From contig CANRCS010000005.1 of assembly GCA_947629195.1 (NCBI GenBank), positions 1-22,828 on the forward strand: a stretch of 22,828 nt of DNA, read 5' to 3'. The notes below the pieces were generated by a model. That model made no database searches. It was not told where the DNA came from and was given only the letters and a program-made list of their open reading frames with translations. This DNA comes from an uncultured Bacilli bacterium (GTDB lineage Bacteria; Bacillota_I; Bacilli_A; RF39; UBA660). The position numbers and the translations under genes are program-made. This document shows positions 6,301 to 14,301 of this stretch, in pieces (positions within the stretch are counted from its first letter, which is position 1; each line of letters starts with the position of its first letter).

Positions 6301-7524
6301 TTGGCAATAGGTCGTTTAATTGTAAATGTTTATGTAGATAATATTGCTCAACCGATAAATGAAGCTAATGTAAATATTAAAGGGGAAAATACTAATATAA
6401 ATGTGCTTACAAATATTTCAGGTAAAACAAATGAAATAGAGTTATATGCACCAGATGAAATATATTCTATGAGTCCCCAGGTAGATGTTAAACCATTTTC
6501 AGAATATACTATTACAGTATCAAAAGAAGGACTTAATACAAGTGTTGTTAATGGAGTAGAAATTTTTCCAAATGTTACATCGTATCAAGATGTATATTTG
6601 ACAAGTCAAACAGATGATACTATGAGTGAAGATATTACTACAATATCTGATCCAACTTTATGGGAGACATATCCACCAAAAATAGATGATGATGAAAGTT
6701 CTATATCTAACGAGGTTAGAGTACTACCAAAAGTAATAGTACCAGAATATGTTATTGTACATGATGGAATTCCAACTAATACTAATGCACCAAATTATAC
6801 AGTATCTTTTCCTGATTATATAAAAAATGTAGCATCATCAGAAATATATCCAAGTTGGCCAAGAGAAGCCTTAAAAGCAAATATATATGCAATAATATCT
6901 TTTACTTTGAACAGAATATATACAGAATGGTATTTATCAAGAGGATACAATTTTACAATAACTTCATCTACTGCATATGACCAAAAATATACACATGGAA
7001 GAACAATATTTGATACTATATCAGATGTAGTAGATGAAATTTTTTTAATGTATTTAAAATATCCAAATCAATCGTATCCGTTTTTAGCCCATTACAACGA
7101 TGGGATCGATGTAAATAACAAAGGTTGGTTAAGTCAGTGGGGAAGTAAGAGTCTAGCAGACCAAGGATATAATGCACTACAAATCGTAAGATATTATTAT
7201 GGAAATTCAATTGAACTTGCAACTGCAGAGTTAGTCTCATCTTTTCCAACATCATATCCTGGTTATAACCTAGAACTTAATTCATGTGGGCAAGAAGTAC
7301 AATTTATTCAAAATGAATTAAATAAAATAAGAGGAAGTTATCCTGCTATACCTCGTATAGATAATCCAAATGGAATATATGATAGTAGTACAGCAGATGC
7401 AGTTAGAACTTTTCAGAATATTTTTAATCTACCTGTAACAGGAGTAATAGATTATGCAACTTGGTATAAAATTTCTTATGTTTACACAGCAGTAACTGAT
7501 ATGTTAAAAGGAATATATGATTAA
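6301..7524 (+). CDS. SleC-like spore cortex-lytic/peptidoglycan-binding protein
   Basis: Resembles the clostridial spore cortex-lytic enzyme SleC and its paralogues. Residues 1-103 are a carboxypeptidase-regulatory-like beta domain (GRLIVNVYV ... VEIFPNVTSYQDVYL). A linker leads to VIVHDGIPTNTNAPNYTV near residue 155. A SpoIID-like lytic domain spans roughly residues 175-300, with ALKANIYAIISFTLNR and GWLSQWGSKSLADQGYNA as landmarks. The last 90 residues are a PG_binding_1 domain ending TGVIDYATWYKIS. There is no signal peptide, as in SleC relatives. The start is a TTG at 6301, ten bases after AGAGAGG; no nearer ATG exists. The upstream region, shared with the divergent LysM gene, holds several TATAAT-like boxes but no good -35. 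I cannot tell whether this organism forms spores. Confidence 0.82.
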   Translation: MAIGRLIVNVYVDNIAQPINEANVNIKGENTNINVLTNISGKTNEIELYAPDEIYSMSPQVDVKPFSEYTITVSKEGLNTSVVNGVEIFPNVTSYQDVYLTSQTDDTMSEDITTISDPTLWETYPPKIDDDESSISNEVRVLPKVIVPEYVIVHDGIPTNTNAPNYTVSFPDYIKNVASSEIYPSWPREALKANIYAIISFTLNRIYTEWYLSRGYNFTITSSTAYDQKYTHGRTIFDTISDVVDEIFLMYLKYPNQSYPFLAHYNDGIDVNNKGWLSQWGSKSLADQGYNALQIVRYYYGNSIELATAELVSSFPTSYPGYNLELNSCGQEVQFIQNELNKIRGSYPAIPRIDNPNGIYDSSTADAVRTFQNIFNLPVTGVIDYATWYKISYVYTAVTDMLKGIYD

Positions 7525-7548
7525 ATGTATAAAACTTGTAATTTTTCC

Positions 7549-7580
7549 CATATTATTATTAAAGGAGGAATAATAATATG
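7549..7580 (+). promoter_or_regulatory. Hairpin presenting the ribosome site and covering the start codon of the lipoprotein gene
   Basis: A perfect 12-bp inverted repeat, CATATTATTATT (7549-7560) and AATAATAATATG (7569-7580), encloses an eight-base loop AAAGGAGG. The ribosome-binding site is the loop and the start codon ATG (7578-7580) closes the stem. The pairing is seen directly; a regulatory role is inferred. Confidence 0.5.
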
Positions 7581-8120
7581 AAGAAAGTATTTATCTGTTT
7601 ACTAGGTATATTTATGATGTTTACAACAGGTTGTGATAATATTGATAATAATCCTACTAAAAAAGTAGAAGAATTAATGGGTAAGTATCAAATGCTAGAT
7701 GAAGATGTAATGGATGATTTAAATAGAACAATTGATGAAGAAGATTTAACTGATGAACAAAAAGATAGATATGAAAAATTACTAAAAAAACAATACCAAG
7801 ATTTAAAGTATACAGTTAAAAATGAAAAAATAGATGGTGATAATGCAACTGTTGAAGTTGAAATTGAAGTAACAGATTATACTAAAGTATTAAATGATTC
7901 AGAAACATATTTAGATGAACATAAAGATGAATTTAATGATGATAATGGAAATTATTCTATTGAAAAATATACCGATTATAAATTAGATAATATGGAAAAA
8001 GCTAATACAAAAGTAAAATATACACTAGAGTTAACACTAACGAAAACAGATGATGAGTGGCAACTTGATAATTTAACTGAAACTGAAAGACAAAAAATTC
8101 ATGGTATATATAACTATTAA
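7578..8120 (+). CDS. Small secreted lipoprotein of unknown function
   Basis: 180 residues. A signal peptide with lipobox TTGC puts the lipidated cysteine at Cys19, so the protein should be tethered to the outer face of the membrane. The mature part is very acidic. It has a helical half (residues 30-70, Glu/Asp/Lys-rich) and a beta-rich half with repeated VEVEIEV- and KVKYTLELTLTK-type strands, ending in a WQLDNL strand. The general shape is like NTF2-like or DUF-type lipoproteins of Bacillota, but I cannot name the family. It lies 53 bases after the SleC-like gene with no terminator between, so readthrough is possible. It ends in a strong terminator. Confidence 0.8.
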   Translation: MKKVFICLLGIFMMFTTGCDNIDNNPTKKVEELMGKYQMLDEDVMDDLNRTIDEEDLTDEQKDRYEKLLKKQYQDLKYTVKNEKIDGDNATVEVEIEVTDYTKVLNDSETYLDEHKDEFNDDNGNYSIEKYTDYKLDNMEKANTKVKYTLELTLTKTDDEWQLDNLTETERQKIHGIYNY

Positions 8121-8165
8121 AAATAGATAAGAAACATTAATTTATTTCTTATCTATTTTTTTTAT
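8119..8165. terminator. Bidirectional hairpin terminator between converging genes
   Basis: A perfect 16-bp stem: AAAAATAGATAAGAAA (8119-8134) with TTTCTTATCTATTTTT (8145-8160), a ten-base loop, and further T beyond. On the minus strand one arm also encodes the last residues of the HAD protein. Confidence 0.88.
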
Positions 8166-8900
8166 TAATCTTCTAACTGAAGTACAAACACCATTTGATT
8201 TACTATAAAGTTTTGGATGTGAAATAAGCATACTATAACCATTATAATTATTTATCATTTCCATATCATTTAAATCATTTCCAATAGTATAAATATCATC
8301 ACTATTTACTTTAGTTATATCTTTTATTATTTCAATACCATCAGCTTTACTACCAAAAGAAGATGCATATACTGATATCGAATCTGTATTTACTAAAACA
8401 TTTTTCATATTTTCTTCTAGATAAGATTTTTCTTCTGAAAAGTTAAATAACTTATTTGGCATAGCTCTAACAGTTATTATTTTATTAGAATCTATTTTTT
8501 CCATATTCATTCTTCTAATAGATTTTATTATATTCCCTAATCTTATATTATAGTTGCTTGAACCAATATATCCTTTTTCATCAAAAAAATCTACTCTTTT
8601 AAAAGTTTTATTATCTTCTAATAGTAATTTCAAAAAGCTTTGATTTGAACTATCAAGATATTTTTTATAAATAACATTATCTTCCATATCATATATAGCA
8701 TTACTATTATAACAACTTAAAAAATCATATGGTATATCATATTTTTCAATTTCTTCTTTTATTGATTTAAAATCTCTTGCAGTTGATATAGCAAATAAGT
8801 TACCATTTTTTCTAAATCTTCTTATAGCTTCAATATTTAATTTAATACTATGATCACTTGTATATAAAGTATCATCATAATCACTTACTAATAATTTCAT
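8142..8900 (-). CDS. Cof-type HAD-superfamily phosphatase
   Basis: Predicted cytosolic phosphatase acting on sugar phosphates, nucleotides or cofactor phosphates. Motif I is DYDDT (nucleophile Asp in DxDxT) at the N-terminus; motif II is the Ser/Thr in FAISTAR; motif III is the Lys in SKADGIEII; motif IV is GNDLNDMEM (GDxxxD-like). A long C2-type cap separates motifs II and III, as in the Cof/YidA group. I start at the ATG at 8900 (MKLLVSDYDD), because AAAAGAGG lies seven bases before it; the ATG six codons upstream has no ribosome site. The length is then 252 residues, normal for the family. It has its own perfect-consensus promoter and converges on the lipoprotein gene. Confidence 0.9.
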   Translation of the reverse strand: MKLLVSDYDDTLYTSDHSIKLNIEAIRRFRKNGNLFAISTARDFKSIKEEIEKYDIPYDFLSCYNSNAIYDMEDNVIYKKYLDSSNQSFLKLLLEDNKTFKRVDFFDEKGYIGSSNYNIRLGNIIKSIRRMNMEKIDSNKIITVRAMPNKLFNFSEEKSYLEENMKNVLVNTDSISVYASSFGSKADGIEIIKDITKVNSDDIYTIGNDLNDMEMINNYNGYSMLISHPKLYSKSNGVCTSVRRLIKKIDKK

Positions 8901-8927
8901 ATTATAACCTCTTTTCATCGGAGTTAT

Positions 8928-8956
8928 ATTATATAAACTTTATTTAATATTGTCAA
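8928..8956 (-). promoter_or_regulatory. Perfect-consensus SigA promoter of the HAD gene
   Basis: On the minus strand, TTGACA (8956-8951), 17 bases, TATAAT (8933-8928). Both boxes match consensus exactly, which suggests strong expression unless a regulator intervenes. Confidence 0.88.
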
Positions 8957-8990
8957 TATCATTAAAGTATATGAAAATGTAGGTTGATAA

Positions 8991-9011
8991 TTGTCAATGA
9001 TAATTTGACAA
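8991..9011. promoter_or_regulatory. Inverted repeat over the -35 box, possible operator
   Basis: TTGTCAA (8991-8997) and TTGACAA (9005-9011) are perfect inverted repeats separated by seven bases. The right arm is the -35 box of the next gene. This may be an operator or chance in AT-rich DNA. Confidence 0.3.
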
Positions 9012-9033
9012 AATATTAAAAATATGTTAGCAT
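9005..9033 (+). promoter_or_regulatory. Promoter of the 9059 membrane protein gene
   Basis: TTGACA (9005-9010), 17 bases, TAGCAT (9028-9033), followed by GGGGGG (9047-9052) as ribosome site before the ATG at 9059. Confidence 0.65.
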
Positions 9034-9058
9034 ATAAACCACTAAAGGGGGGAAATAT

Positions 9059-9541
9059 ATGGATAATAAAAATATAGATGAAAAAATGAATGAGATATTA
9101 GAAAAACAGAAAGAACAAGAAGACATTAATGAAGTTGATACAACACTTCTTGCTATAGGATTATTATTATCATCATTTTTAATACCTACATTTTTGAATT
9201 CATCAAATTTTTTAGACGCTTTTTCATCAACTTCTGGTGTGTATGCAACCATGACAGGTTTAATGGGTGTATTTGTATCAGGATATTCAGCTATTTCATT
9301 AATAATATCAAATATAAAATTAAAAAAATTAATTAATGAATATAAAGAAAAGAATAAGGAAAAGAATAAAGAATCTAATATCGAAAATACGAAAGATTTT
9401 GAATTACAAAATTCTAATACACATGAAAAAACAGCAGAACTAAGTATAGAATCAAAGAAAAGAATATTGCAAGAAACTAAGTCACTAATTACTGAAAAAA
9501 GCGCTGAAGAAAATTATAGTAAGCAAAAAAAATTAAAATAA
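9059..9541 (+). CDS. Two-helix membrane protein of unknown function
   Basis: 160 residues. The first 25 are charged and probably cytosolic. Two hydrophobic segments follow, at about residues 29-47 (LLAIGLLLSSFLIPTFL) and 62-83 (YATMTGLMGVFVSGYSAISL). The rest is a highly charged, Lys/Glu/Asn-rich, helical tail (KEKNKEKNKESN repeat-like stretch), likely a cytosolic coiled coil. No family is recognised and the low-complexity tail would mislead searches. The gene has its own promoter and terminator and diverges from the HAD gene. Confidence 0.72.
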   Translation: MDNKNIDEKMNEILEKQKEQEDINEVDTTLLAIGLLLSSFLIPTFLNSSNFLDAFSSTSGVYATMTGLMGVFVSGYSAISLIISNIKLKKLINEYKEKNKEKNKESNIENTKDFELQNSNTHEKTAELSIESKKRILQETKSLITEKSAEENYSKQKKLK

Positions 9542-9586
9542 AATATATAAAACATATTAAGGTTAAGTACTTACCAAGTTTGTTGA

Positions 9587-9624
9587 AACACTCAATTTAT
9601 TTGCTAGATTGAGTGTTATTTTTT
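9587..9624 (+). terminator. Rho-independent terminator after the 9059 gene
   Basis: AACACTCAAT (9587-9596) pairs perfectly with ATTGAGTGTT (9608-9617) across an 11-base loop, followed by ATTTTTT. Confidence 0.88.
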
Positions 9625-9696
9625 ATACTAGAAAACTCTTGCAAATATTCTTTTTAGTCAAATATTGTCGAATAAATCAATTATAAATCTATATTG

Positions 9697-9705
9697 TGGT
9701 ATAAT
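9697..9705 (+). promoter_or_regulatory. Extended -10 promoter of the tldD-tldE operon
   Basis: TGGTATAAT (9697-9705) is a perfect extended -10 element, with no good -35 box at the right distance. The start codon follows at 9725. Confidence 0.6.
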
Positions 9706-9724
9706 TATTTGGGAGATGATTAAA

Positions 9725-11098
9725 ATGCCAAAAATAGATTATGAAAAAATACTTAATAGATGTTTAAGTAAGAGAGTAGATTTTGCAGAAATTTTTTATG
9801 AAAATACAAAAGCAAATAATACTTATTTATTAAACGATAAGATTGATAGAATAGAAACAGATATTAAACGTGGTATTGGAATACGTCTTGCATATAAAGA
9901 TAGGGAAGTATATTTAAGTACAAATAATTTAGAAGAAAATAATATAAATAGATTGATAGATGAATTATTAAAGTCATTTGAGGATGGAAGAATTATTGAT
10001 GATGTTAAATTAAGTAGAGTAGAACATAATAAATGTTGTGGTTCAAAAGAAGATATCCCATTTGATTTAAAATCTAAATTACTTCATCGTATTAATAAAT
10101 ATGCTAAAGAAAAGGACAATAGAATAAATCAAGTACAAATAAAATTATTTGAAGAGTTTCAAAATGTTGAGATAGCAAACTCTAAAGGAAATATTACAAG
10201 TGATTTAAGAACTAGAAAGAGAATGGATTTATTTATATATATTAAAGATAAAGATAAATTAGAAAGTACATCTAAAAGAATAGCATATAATTCTTCATAT
10301 GATGAAATGTTAAATATAGATTATGAAAAAATAGTTGATGAATTAGTAGAAGAATTATATGAAAAATTAGAAAGCGTTCCTTGTGTTGGCGGACAAATGC
10401 CAGTAGTTATAGGCAATGGTTTTGGTGGAGTAATTTTTCATGAAGCATGTGTTCATCCACTAGAAGCATCTACAATCGCACGAAATAGCGGAATATTTGT
10501 GGGATGTTTAGGTAAAAAGATTGCATCAGATAAAGTAACTATAATAGATGATGGAACATTAAAAAATGAATGGGGAAGTACTAATATTGATGATGAAGGA
10601 AATCCTACACAAAGAAATGTATTAATTGAAAATGGTATTTTAAAAAGTTATTTAATTGATGAATTAAATGGTAGAAAAATGGGACAAAGTCAAACTGGTT
10701 CATCAAGAAGAGAATCATATCTTTATTCACCTACATCTAGGATGAATAATACTTATCTTGATAAGGGTAATGATAAAATAGAAGATATGATAAAAAGTAT
10801 AAAATTTGGACTTTATGCTAAAAGAATGGGTGGAGGTTCAGTAGAACCTATTACTGCAGATTTTAATTTTGCAGTTACACATGGTTATATTATAAGAGAT
10901 GGTAAAATATGTGAGCCGATAAGTGATGCATGCTTAATTGGTAATGGAAAAGATATTTTAAAAAATGTAGAAATGGTAAGTGATGATTTAGAACTATCTA
11001 GTGGATATTGTGGTGCAAGTAGTGGATATGTACCTACTCATGTTGGAGAACCTACGATAAAAGTTTCTAATATTTTAGTTAGTGGGGTGAGTGAATAA
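9725..11098 (+). CDS. tldD: TldD, metallopeptidase subunit of TldD/TldE
   Basis: Catalytic subunit of the TldD/TldE (PmbA) heterodimer, which degrades unfolded peptides and trims modified peptides such as microcin-type precursors in the cytosol. The zinc site is HEACVH (residues 239-244, HExxxH). The glycine-rich GGSVEPITADFNFAVTHGYIIRDGK stretch near the C-terminus (split here as GGSVEPITADF and HGYIIRDGK) is typical of the family. The start is the ATG at 9725 (MPKIDYEKI), nine bases after GGGAG; an in-frame TTG upstream at 9665 lies before the promoter and is rejected. Length 457, normal. The stop overlaps the tldE start by one base (TAATG), so translation is coupled. Confidence 0.93.
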   Translation: MPKIDYEKILNRCLSKRVDFAEIFYENTKANNTYLLNDKIDRIETDIKRGIGIRLAYKDREVYLSTNNLEENNINRLIDELLKSFEDGRIIDDVKLSRVEHNKCCGSKEDIPFDLKSKLLHRINKYAKEKDNRINQVQIKLFEEFQNVEIANSKGNITSDLRTRKRMDLFIYIKDKDKLESTSKRIAYNSSYDEMLNIDYEKIVDELVEELYEKLESVPCVGGQMPVVIGNGFGGVIFHEACVHPLEASTIARNSGIFVGCLGKKIASDKVTIIDDGTLKNEWGSTNIDDEGNPTQRNVLIENGILKSYLIDELNGRKMGQSQTGSSRRESYLYSPTSRMNNTYLDKGNDKIEDMIKSIKFGLYAKRMGGGSVEPITADFNFAVTHGYIIRDGKICEPISDACLIGNGKDILKNVEMVSDDLELSSGYCGASSGYVPTHVGEPTIKVSNILVSGVSE

Positions 11099-12384
11099 TG
11101 GATTACTTAAAATTTTTTGATAAAGCAAAAGAAAATGGTATAAAAGAAATAGAAATAAAAGAAGAACATCAAAAAATAAATGATATTGTGATATTTAATG
11201 AAAAGTTGGAAAAATATCAAATAGATGACAATAAAATTATTAATATTAAAGCAATATATAATAATAAAACTATAAATATATCATTACTTGAAGATGAATT
11301 TGATATGGATGAAATTATTGAATTAATAAAAACTAATTCAAAATATATAGAAAATACTGATAACAATAAAATTATTGAAAATGTTAGTAATAATAAAATA
11401 GATTATGTAGAAGAAGAATTTAATTTAGATGAAATTATAAATAAGTTAATGGAATTTAACAAACTTAAAAGTAATTATCCATTATTAAAAGATATTAGTA
11501 TAAATCTTGATAGAGTACAAAGTTTTATTAGAATAATAAATAGTAATAGCATTTCTTTAGAAGATTATAATACATATTATTGTATATCTATAAGTGCAGT
11601 AGCACAAAATGAAGAAAAATTATCTACGAGTGAAAAAATAAAATATGCAAAAACTTTTAATGAATTAGAGTGTGAAAAATTAATTAAAGATGTAATAGAT
11701 GAGGCAATAAAAAAATTAGAGTGTTCAAAAGTTACAAGTGGAAGATACAATATATTATTAAACAATAATTGTGTTGCGCAAATATTAGATACGATTTCAT
11801 CTATGTTTATGGCAGATAATATTCAAGATGGTAAATCTTTACTATGTGGTAAGGTAAATAAAAAAATATTTTCTGATAAGTTAACAATAGTAGAAGATGC
11901 TACTAACGAAAAATTAGTAGGTAAAAGATTATTTGATGATGAGGGGATTAAGACTAAATATAAAGAAATAATTAAGGATGGTATATTTAATAGTCCACTA
12001 TATAATATTAGAACTGCTCTAAAAGATAATGTAGAACCAACAGGTAATGGATACTCAAATATCAGTTATAGAAATATGTATATATTACCTAGTAATAATA
12101 GTTATGATGAATTATTAAAAAAACTAGATAATGGAATAGTTATAGATGTAGTAAATGGTATGCATGCAGCAATAAATCAAATTAATGGTAATATTAATTT
12201 ACAAGCAGAAGGATATATAGTTAAAAATGGAATGATGATGACACCTATTAAGTTGTTTACTATTACAACCAATATATATGAACTATTAAATAATATATTA
12301 GAAATAGGTAGCGATTTATATTTTATTAATACTAGATGTGGTAGTCCATCTATACTTTTAAGTGATATATCAATATCTTCATAG
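11098..12384 (+). CDS. tldE: TldE (PmbA), non-catalytic partner subunit of TldD
   Basis: Second subunit of the TldD/TldE protease, 428 residues. It has the family layout: a variable Asn/Lys-rich N-terminal half, then SGRYNILLNNNCVAQILDTIS, LFDDEGIKTK and a C-terminal IVKNGMMMTPIKLFTITTN region that mirrors TldD. The HExxxH motif is absent, as expected. The partner relation is supported by one-base overlap with tldD. The N-terminal 130 residues are poorly conserved by eye and rich in Asn and Ile, in line with the base composition. The gpsB promoter begins four bases after its stop. Confidence 0.9.
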   Translation: MDYLKFFDKAKENGIKEIEIKEEHQKINDIVIFNEKLEKYQIDDNKIINIKAIYNNKTINISLLEDEFDMDEIIELIKTNSKYIENTDNNKIIENVSNNKIDYVEEEFNLDEIINKLMEFNKLKSNYPLLKDISINLDRVQSFIRIINSNSISLEDYNTYYCISISAVAQNEEKLSTSEKIKYAKTFNELECEKLIKDVIDEAIKKLECSKVTSGRYNILLNNNCVAQILDTISSMFMADNIQDGKSLLCGKVNKKIFSDKLTIVEDATNEKLVGKRLFDDEGIKTKYKEIIKDGIFNSPLYNIRTALKDNVEPTGNGYSNISYRNMYILPSNNSYDELLKKLDNGIVIDVVNGMHAAINQINGNINLQAEGYIVKNGMMMTPIKLFTITTNIYELLNNILEIGSDLYFINTRCGSPSILLSDISISS

Positions 12385-12387
12385 TAA

Positions 12388-12416
12388 TTGACAAATAGTG
12401 TTTTTTTTGAGATAAT
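12388..12416 (+). promoter_or_regulatory. SigA-type promoter of gpsB (and probably rnpB)
   Basis: TTGACA (12388-12393), 17 bases, GATAAT (12411-12416). This rules out the in-frame TTG at 12388 as a start codon, because the -35 box would be inside the gene. Confidence 0.8.
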
Positions 12417-12441
12417 ACTGTCGAAGAAAGTTGGTGAAGGG

Positions 12442-12771
12442 GTGTATAAAGAAAACGTAATATTAAGCCCTAAAGAAATACTAGAAAAAGAATTTAAGGT
12501 GGATGCTAGAGGATATAGAATGCAAGAAGTAGATAAATTCTTAGATGTGATTATTGGGGATTATAAGGAACTATTTAATGCAATAGATCAACTTGAAGAT
12601 GAAAAAGAACAATTATTAAATGACATTATGAGATTAAAGCAAGAAATTAGAACGATAAAGACAAATATGGAAGTTGCAAAATCTCAATCTGATAAAGAAG
12701 TTACAAACCTTGATATCATTAGAAGATTATCACAACTTGAAAAATTAGTTTATGGTAGAGATGACAATTAA
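12442..12771 (+). CDS. gpsB: Cell-cycle protein GpsB (DivIVA family)
   Basis: Small cytosolic coiled-coil adaptor that links division and elongation by binding the tails of penicillin-binding proteins. The DivIVA-type N-terminal domain contains LSPKEILEKEFKVDARGYR and EVDKFLDVIIGDY. A coiled coil (residues 45-85) follows, then the trimerising C-terminus IIRRLSQLEKLVYG, which is specific to GpsB rather than DivIVA. I start at the GTG at 12442 (MYKENVILSP, 109 residues). The ribosome site is poor (GGTGA four bases away), and the leader after the promoter is only about 20 bases. It directly precedes rnpB, as in Bacillus. A class B PBP at 20922 is a possible partner type. Confidence 0.92.
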   Translation: MYKENVILSPKEILEKEFKVDARGYRMQEVDKFLDVIIGDYKELFNAIDQLEDEKEQLLNDIMRLKQEIRTIKTNMEVAKSQSDKEVTNLDIIRRLSQLEKLVYGRDDN

Positions 12772-12773
12772 TT

Positions 12774-13147
12774 AAAATAATAATTTTTAGACAAACGCTG
12801 CATATTTATTATGTAGAGGAAAGTCCATGCTCGCACTATCCTGAGATGGTAGTAGTGTTCATGTATAGGGAATAAATAACCTATAGTAGATTAATTCTAA
12901 CGGCTTCGAGGAAATCTAAGTCAATATGATAAGATTTTATTAGATGTAAAAGTGCCATAGTGACGATATTCTATAGAAATATAGAAAGTGGAACGAGGTA
13001 AACCCCATGAGCGAGAAACCCAAATTATGGTAGGGGAACTCTCACAAAGGAAATGAACTAAGTGAGGGATTGATTATTCAATAGATAAATGTTTGTCACC
13101 TTAAATTTAAGGTACAGAACATGGCTTATTAAAATTATTATTTTTTT
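12774..13147 (+). ncRNA. rnpB: RNase P RNA, type B
   Basis: Catalytic RNA that removes the 5' leader of tRNA precursors. The conserved P4 strand GAGGAAAGTCCATGCTC starts at 12816, and its partner ACAGAACATGGCTTA is at 13114-13128. Also present are AGTGCCATAGTGACGA, GTGGAACGAGGTAAACCCC and GAGCGAGAAACCCAAATTATGG, in the order and spacing of the Bacillus (type B) molecule. The end helix P1 is a perfect 14-bp AT-only pair, 12774-12787 with 13131-13144, followed by a T run to 13147, so it probably doubles as terminator. The P19 region before the last P4 strand appears shorter than in Bacillus. It starts two bases after the gpsB stop; no convincing separate promoter is seen. Confidence 0.96.
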
Positions 13148-13170
13148 AATATGAAAAAGAGGTGCCAAAA

Positions 13171-13644
13171 TTGAACGAAATAGGTGAAAAGTTAAGAGAG
13201 GCAAGAGAAAGTCACGGAGTAAGTATTGAAGAAGCAGCAGAAGATTTGAAGATTAGACCCTCTCAATTAAAAAATCTTGAAGAAGGTAATATAAAAGAAT
13301 TTAAAGATATATTTTATGTTAAATTTTTTATAAGAGATTATGCTAAATATTTAGGTTTAGATGGAGAAAAAATCCTGGATGATTTTAATGAATTTTTATT
13401 CGATTATACATCAAGAATTCCTTTAGATAAAATTAAAGAAGTATCTGAGCAAAAAAAAGAAGATAAAAAAATTTCATCTCCTTATACAACTTCTCATAAA
13501 AAGAAATTTAATGTACCACGTTTTATTATTTTTGTAGTAATAGCAATAGTAATATTAGTGGTTGGATATTTAATAGTTAGTAGTATTATTAATAGAAAAA
13601 CGCCTGATAACAATTACACAGCATATAAGTATATAATAGAATAG
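13171..13644 (+). CDS. RodZ-like helix-turn-helix membrane protein
   Basis: Predicted inner-membrane protein that links MreB to the elongation machinery. Residues 1-75 are a helix-turn-helix domain of the RodZ type (IGEKLREARESHGVSIEEAAEDLKI, then DIFYVKFFIRDYAKYLGLD), split here only for length. A basic juxtamembrane stretch precedes one helix at about residues 112-135 (FIIFVVIAIVILVVGYLIV). The outer part is only about 20 residues, far shorter than in E. coli RodZ. I start at the TTG at 13171 (MNEIGEKLRE), eight bases after AGAGG; the in-frame GTG at 13162 overlaps that site. The pgsA gene follows after 12 bases, the order also seen in Bacillus (ymfM-pgsA). Confidence 0.83.
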   Translation: MNEIGEKLREARESHGVSIEEAAEDLKIRPSQLKNLEEGNIKEFKDIFYVKFFIRDYAKYLGLDGEKILDDFNEFLFDYTSRIPLDKIKEVSEQKKEDKKISSPYTTSHKKKFNVPRFIIFVVIAIVILVVGYLIVSSIINRKTPDNNYTAYKYIIE

Positions 13645-13656
13645 AGGTTTTGTATT

Positions 13657-14289
13657 TTGAAAAATTTACCTAACAAACTTACAATATTCAGAATAGTATT
13701 GACAATTATAATAATTTTCATTTTATTATTTCCATTTTACAATATAGGTTTTGAATTTCCTAAATTTATAATTAGTGCATCTAATGGAAAAATAATTGTC
13801 GAAAGTCAGTACATAATTGCTGGAATTTTATTTATAATTGCATCACTAACAGATTTTCTTGATGGATACATTGCTCGTAAATATAATATGATAACAGATG
13901 AGGGTAAAATGTTAGATGCTATTGCAGATAAGATATTAGTAAATTCTGTATTAATCATTTTAAGCTCAATGGGATTTATACATGCAATTATACCTGTTAT
14001 TTTAATTATTAGAGATAGTATTGTAAATTCTATAAAAATGATGGCTGGTAATAAAGGTAATGTAGTAGCAGCTATAAAAACTGGAAAATGGAAAACTGCT
14101 TGTTTAATGGTAGGAGTAGTCTTAACTTTATTTTATAACTTACCATTTGAATTAGTTAATATAAATATTGCAGAAGTTTTGCTTATAATTGCATCAATTT
14201 TATCAATAATTTCAGGTGTTCAATATTATAATTTATATAAAAATGTAATTTTTTCAAAAAAAGATGAAAAAACAAAAATTGAAAATTAG
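13657..14289 (+). CDS. pgsA: CDP-diacylglycerol-glycerol-3-phosphate 3-phosphatidyltransferase
   Basis: Makes phosphatidylglycerol phosphate from CDP-diacylglycerol and glycerol 3-phosphate, the committed step to anionic membrane lipids. The CDP-alcohol phosphatidyltransferase motif DX2DGX2ARX8GX3DX3D is complete: D66, D69-G70, A73-R74, G83, D87 and D91. About six membrane helices span the 211 residues; the first begins near residue 9 (IFRIVLTIIIIFILLFPF). The start is TTG at 13657, nine bases after AGAGG. It is cotranscribed with the rodZ-like gene and ends in its own terminator, so cinA, which often follows pgsA before recA in Bacillota, is not in this position. Confidence 0.94.
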   Translation: MKNLPNKLTIFRIVLTIIIIFILLFPFYNIGFEFPKFIISASNGKIIVESQYIIAGILFIIASLTDFLDGYIARKYNMITDEGKMLDAIADKILVNSVLIILSSMGFIHAIIPVILIIRDSIVNSIKMMAGNKGNVVAAIKTGKWKTACLMVGVVLTLFYNLPFELVNINIAEVLLIIASILSIISGVQYYNLYKNVIFSKKDEKTKIEN

Positions 14290-14301
14290 TAATAAAATGA
14301 T

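Noticed and set aside
9665..9724. Twenty-residue N-terminal extension of TldD from a TTG
   Set aside because: The extended -10 promoter and the GGGAG ribosome site lie inside it, and TldD homologues start at the ATG at 9725.
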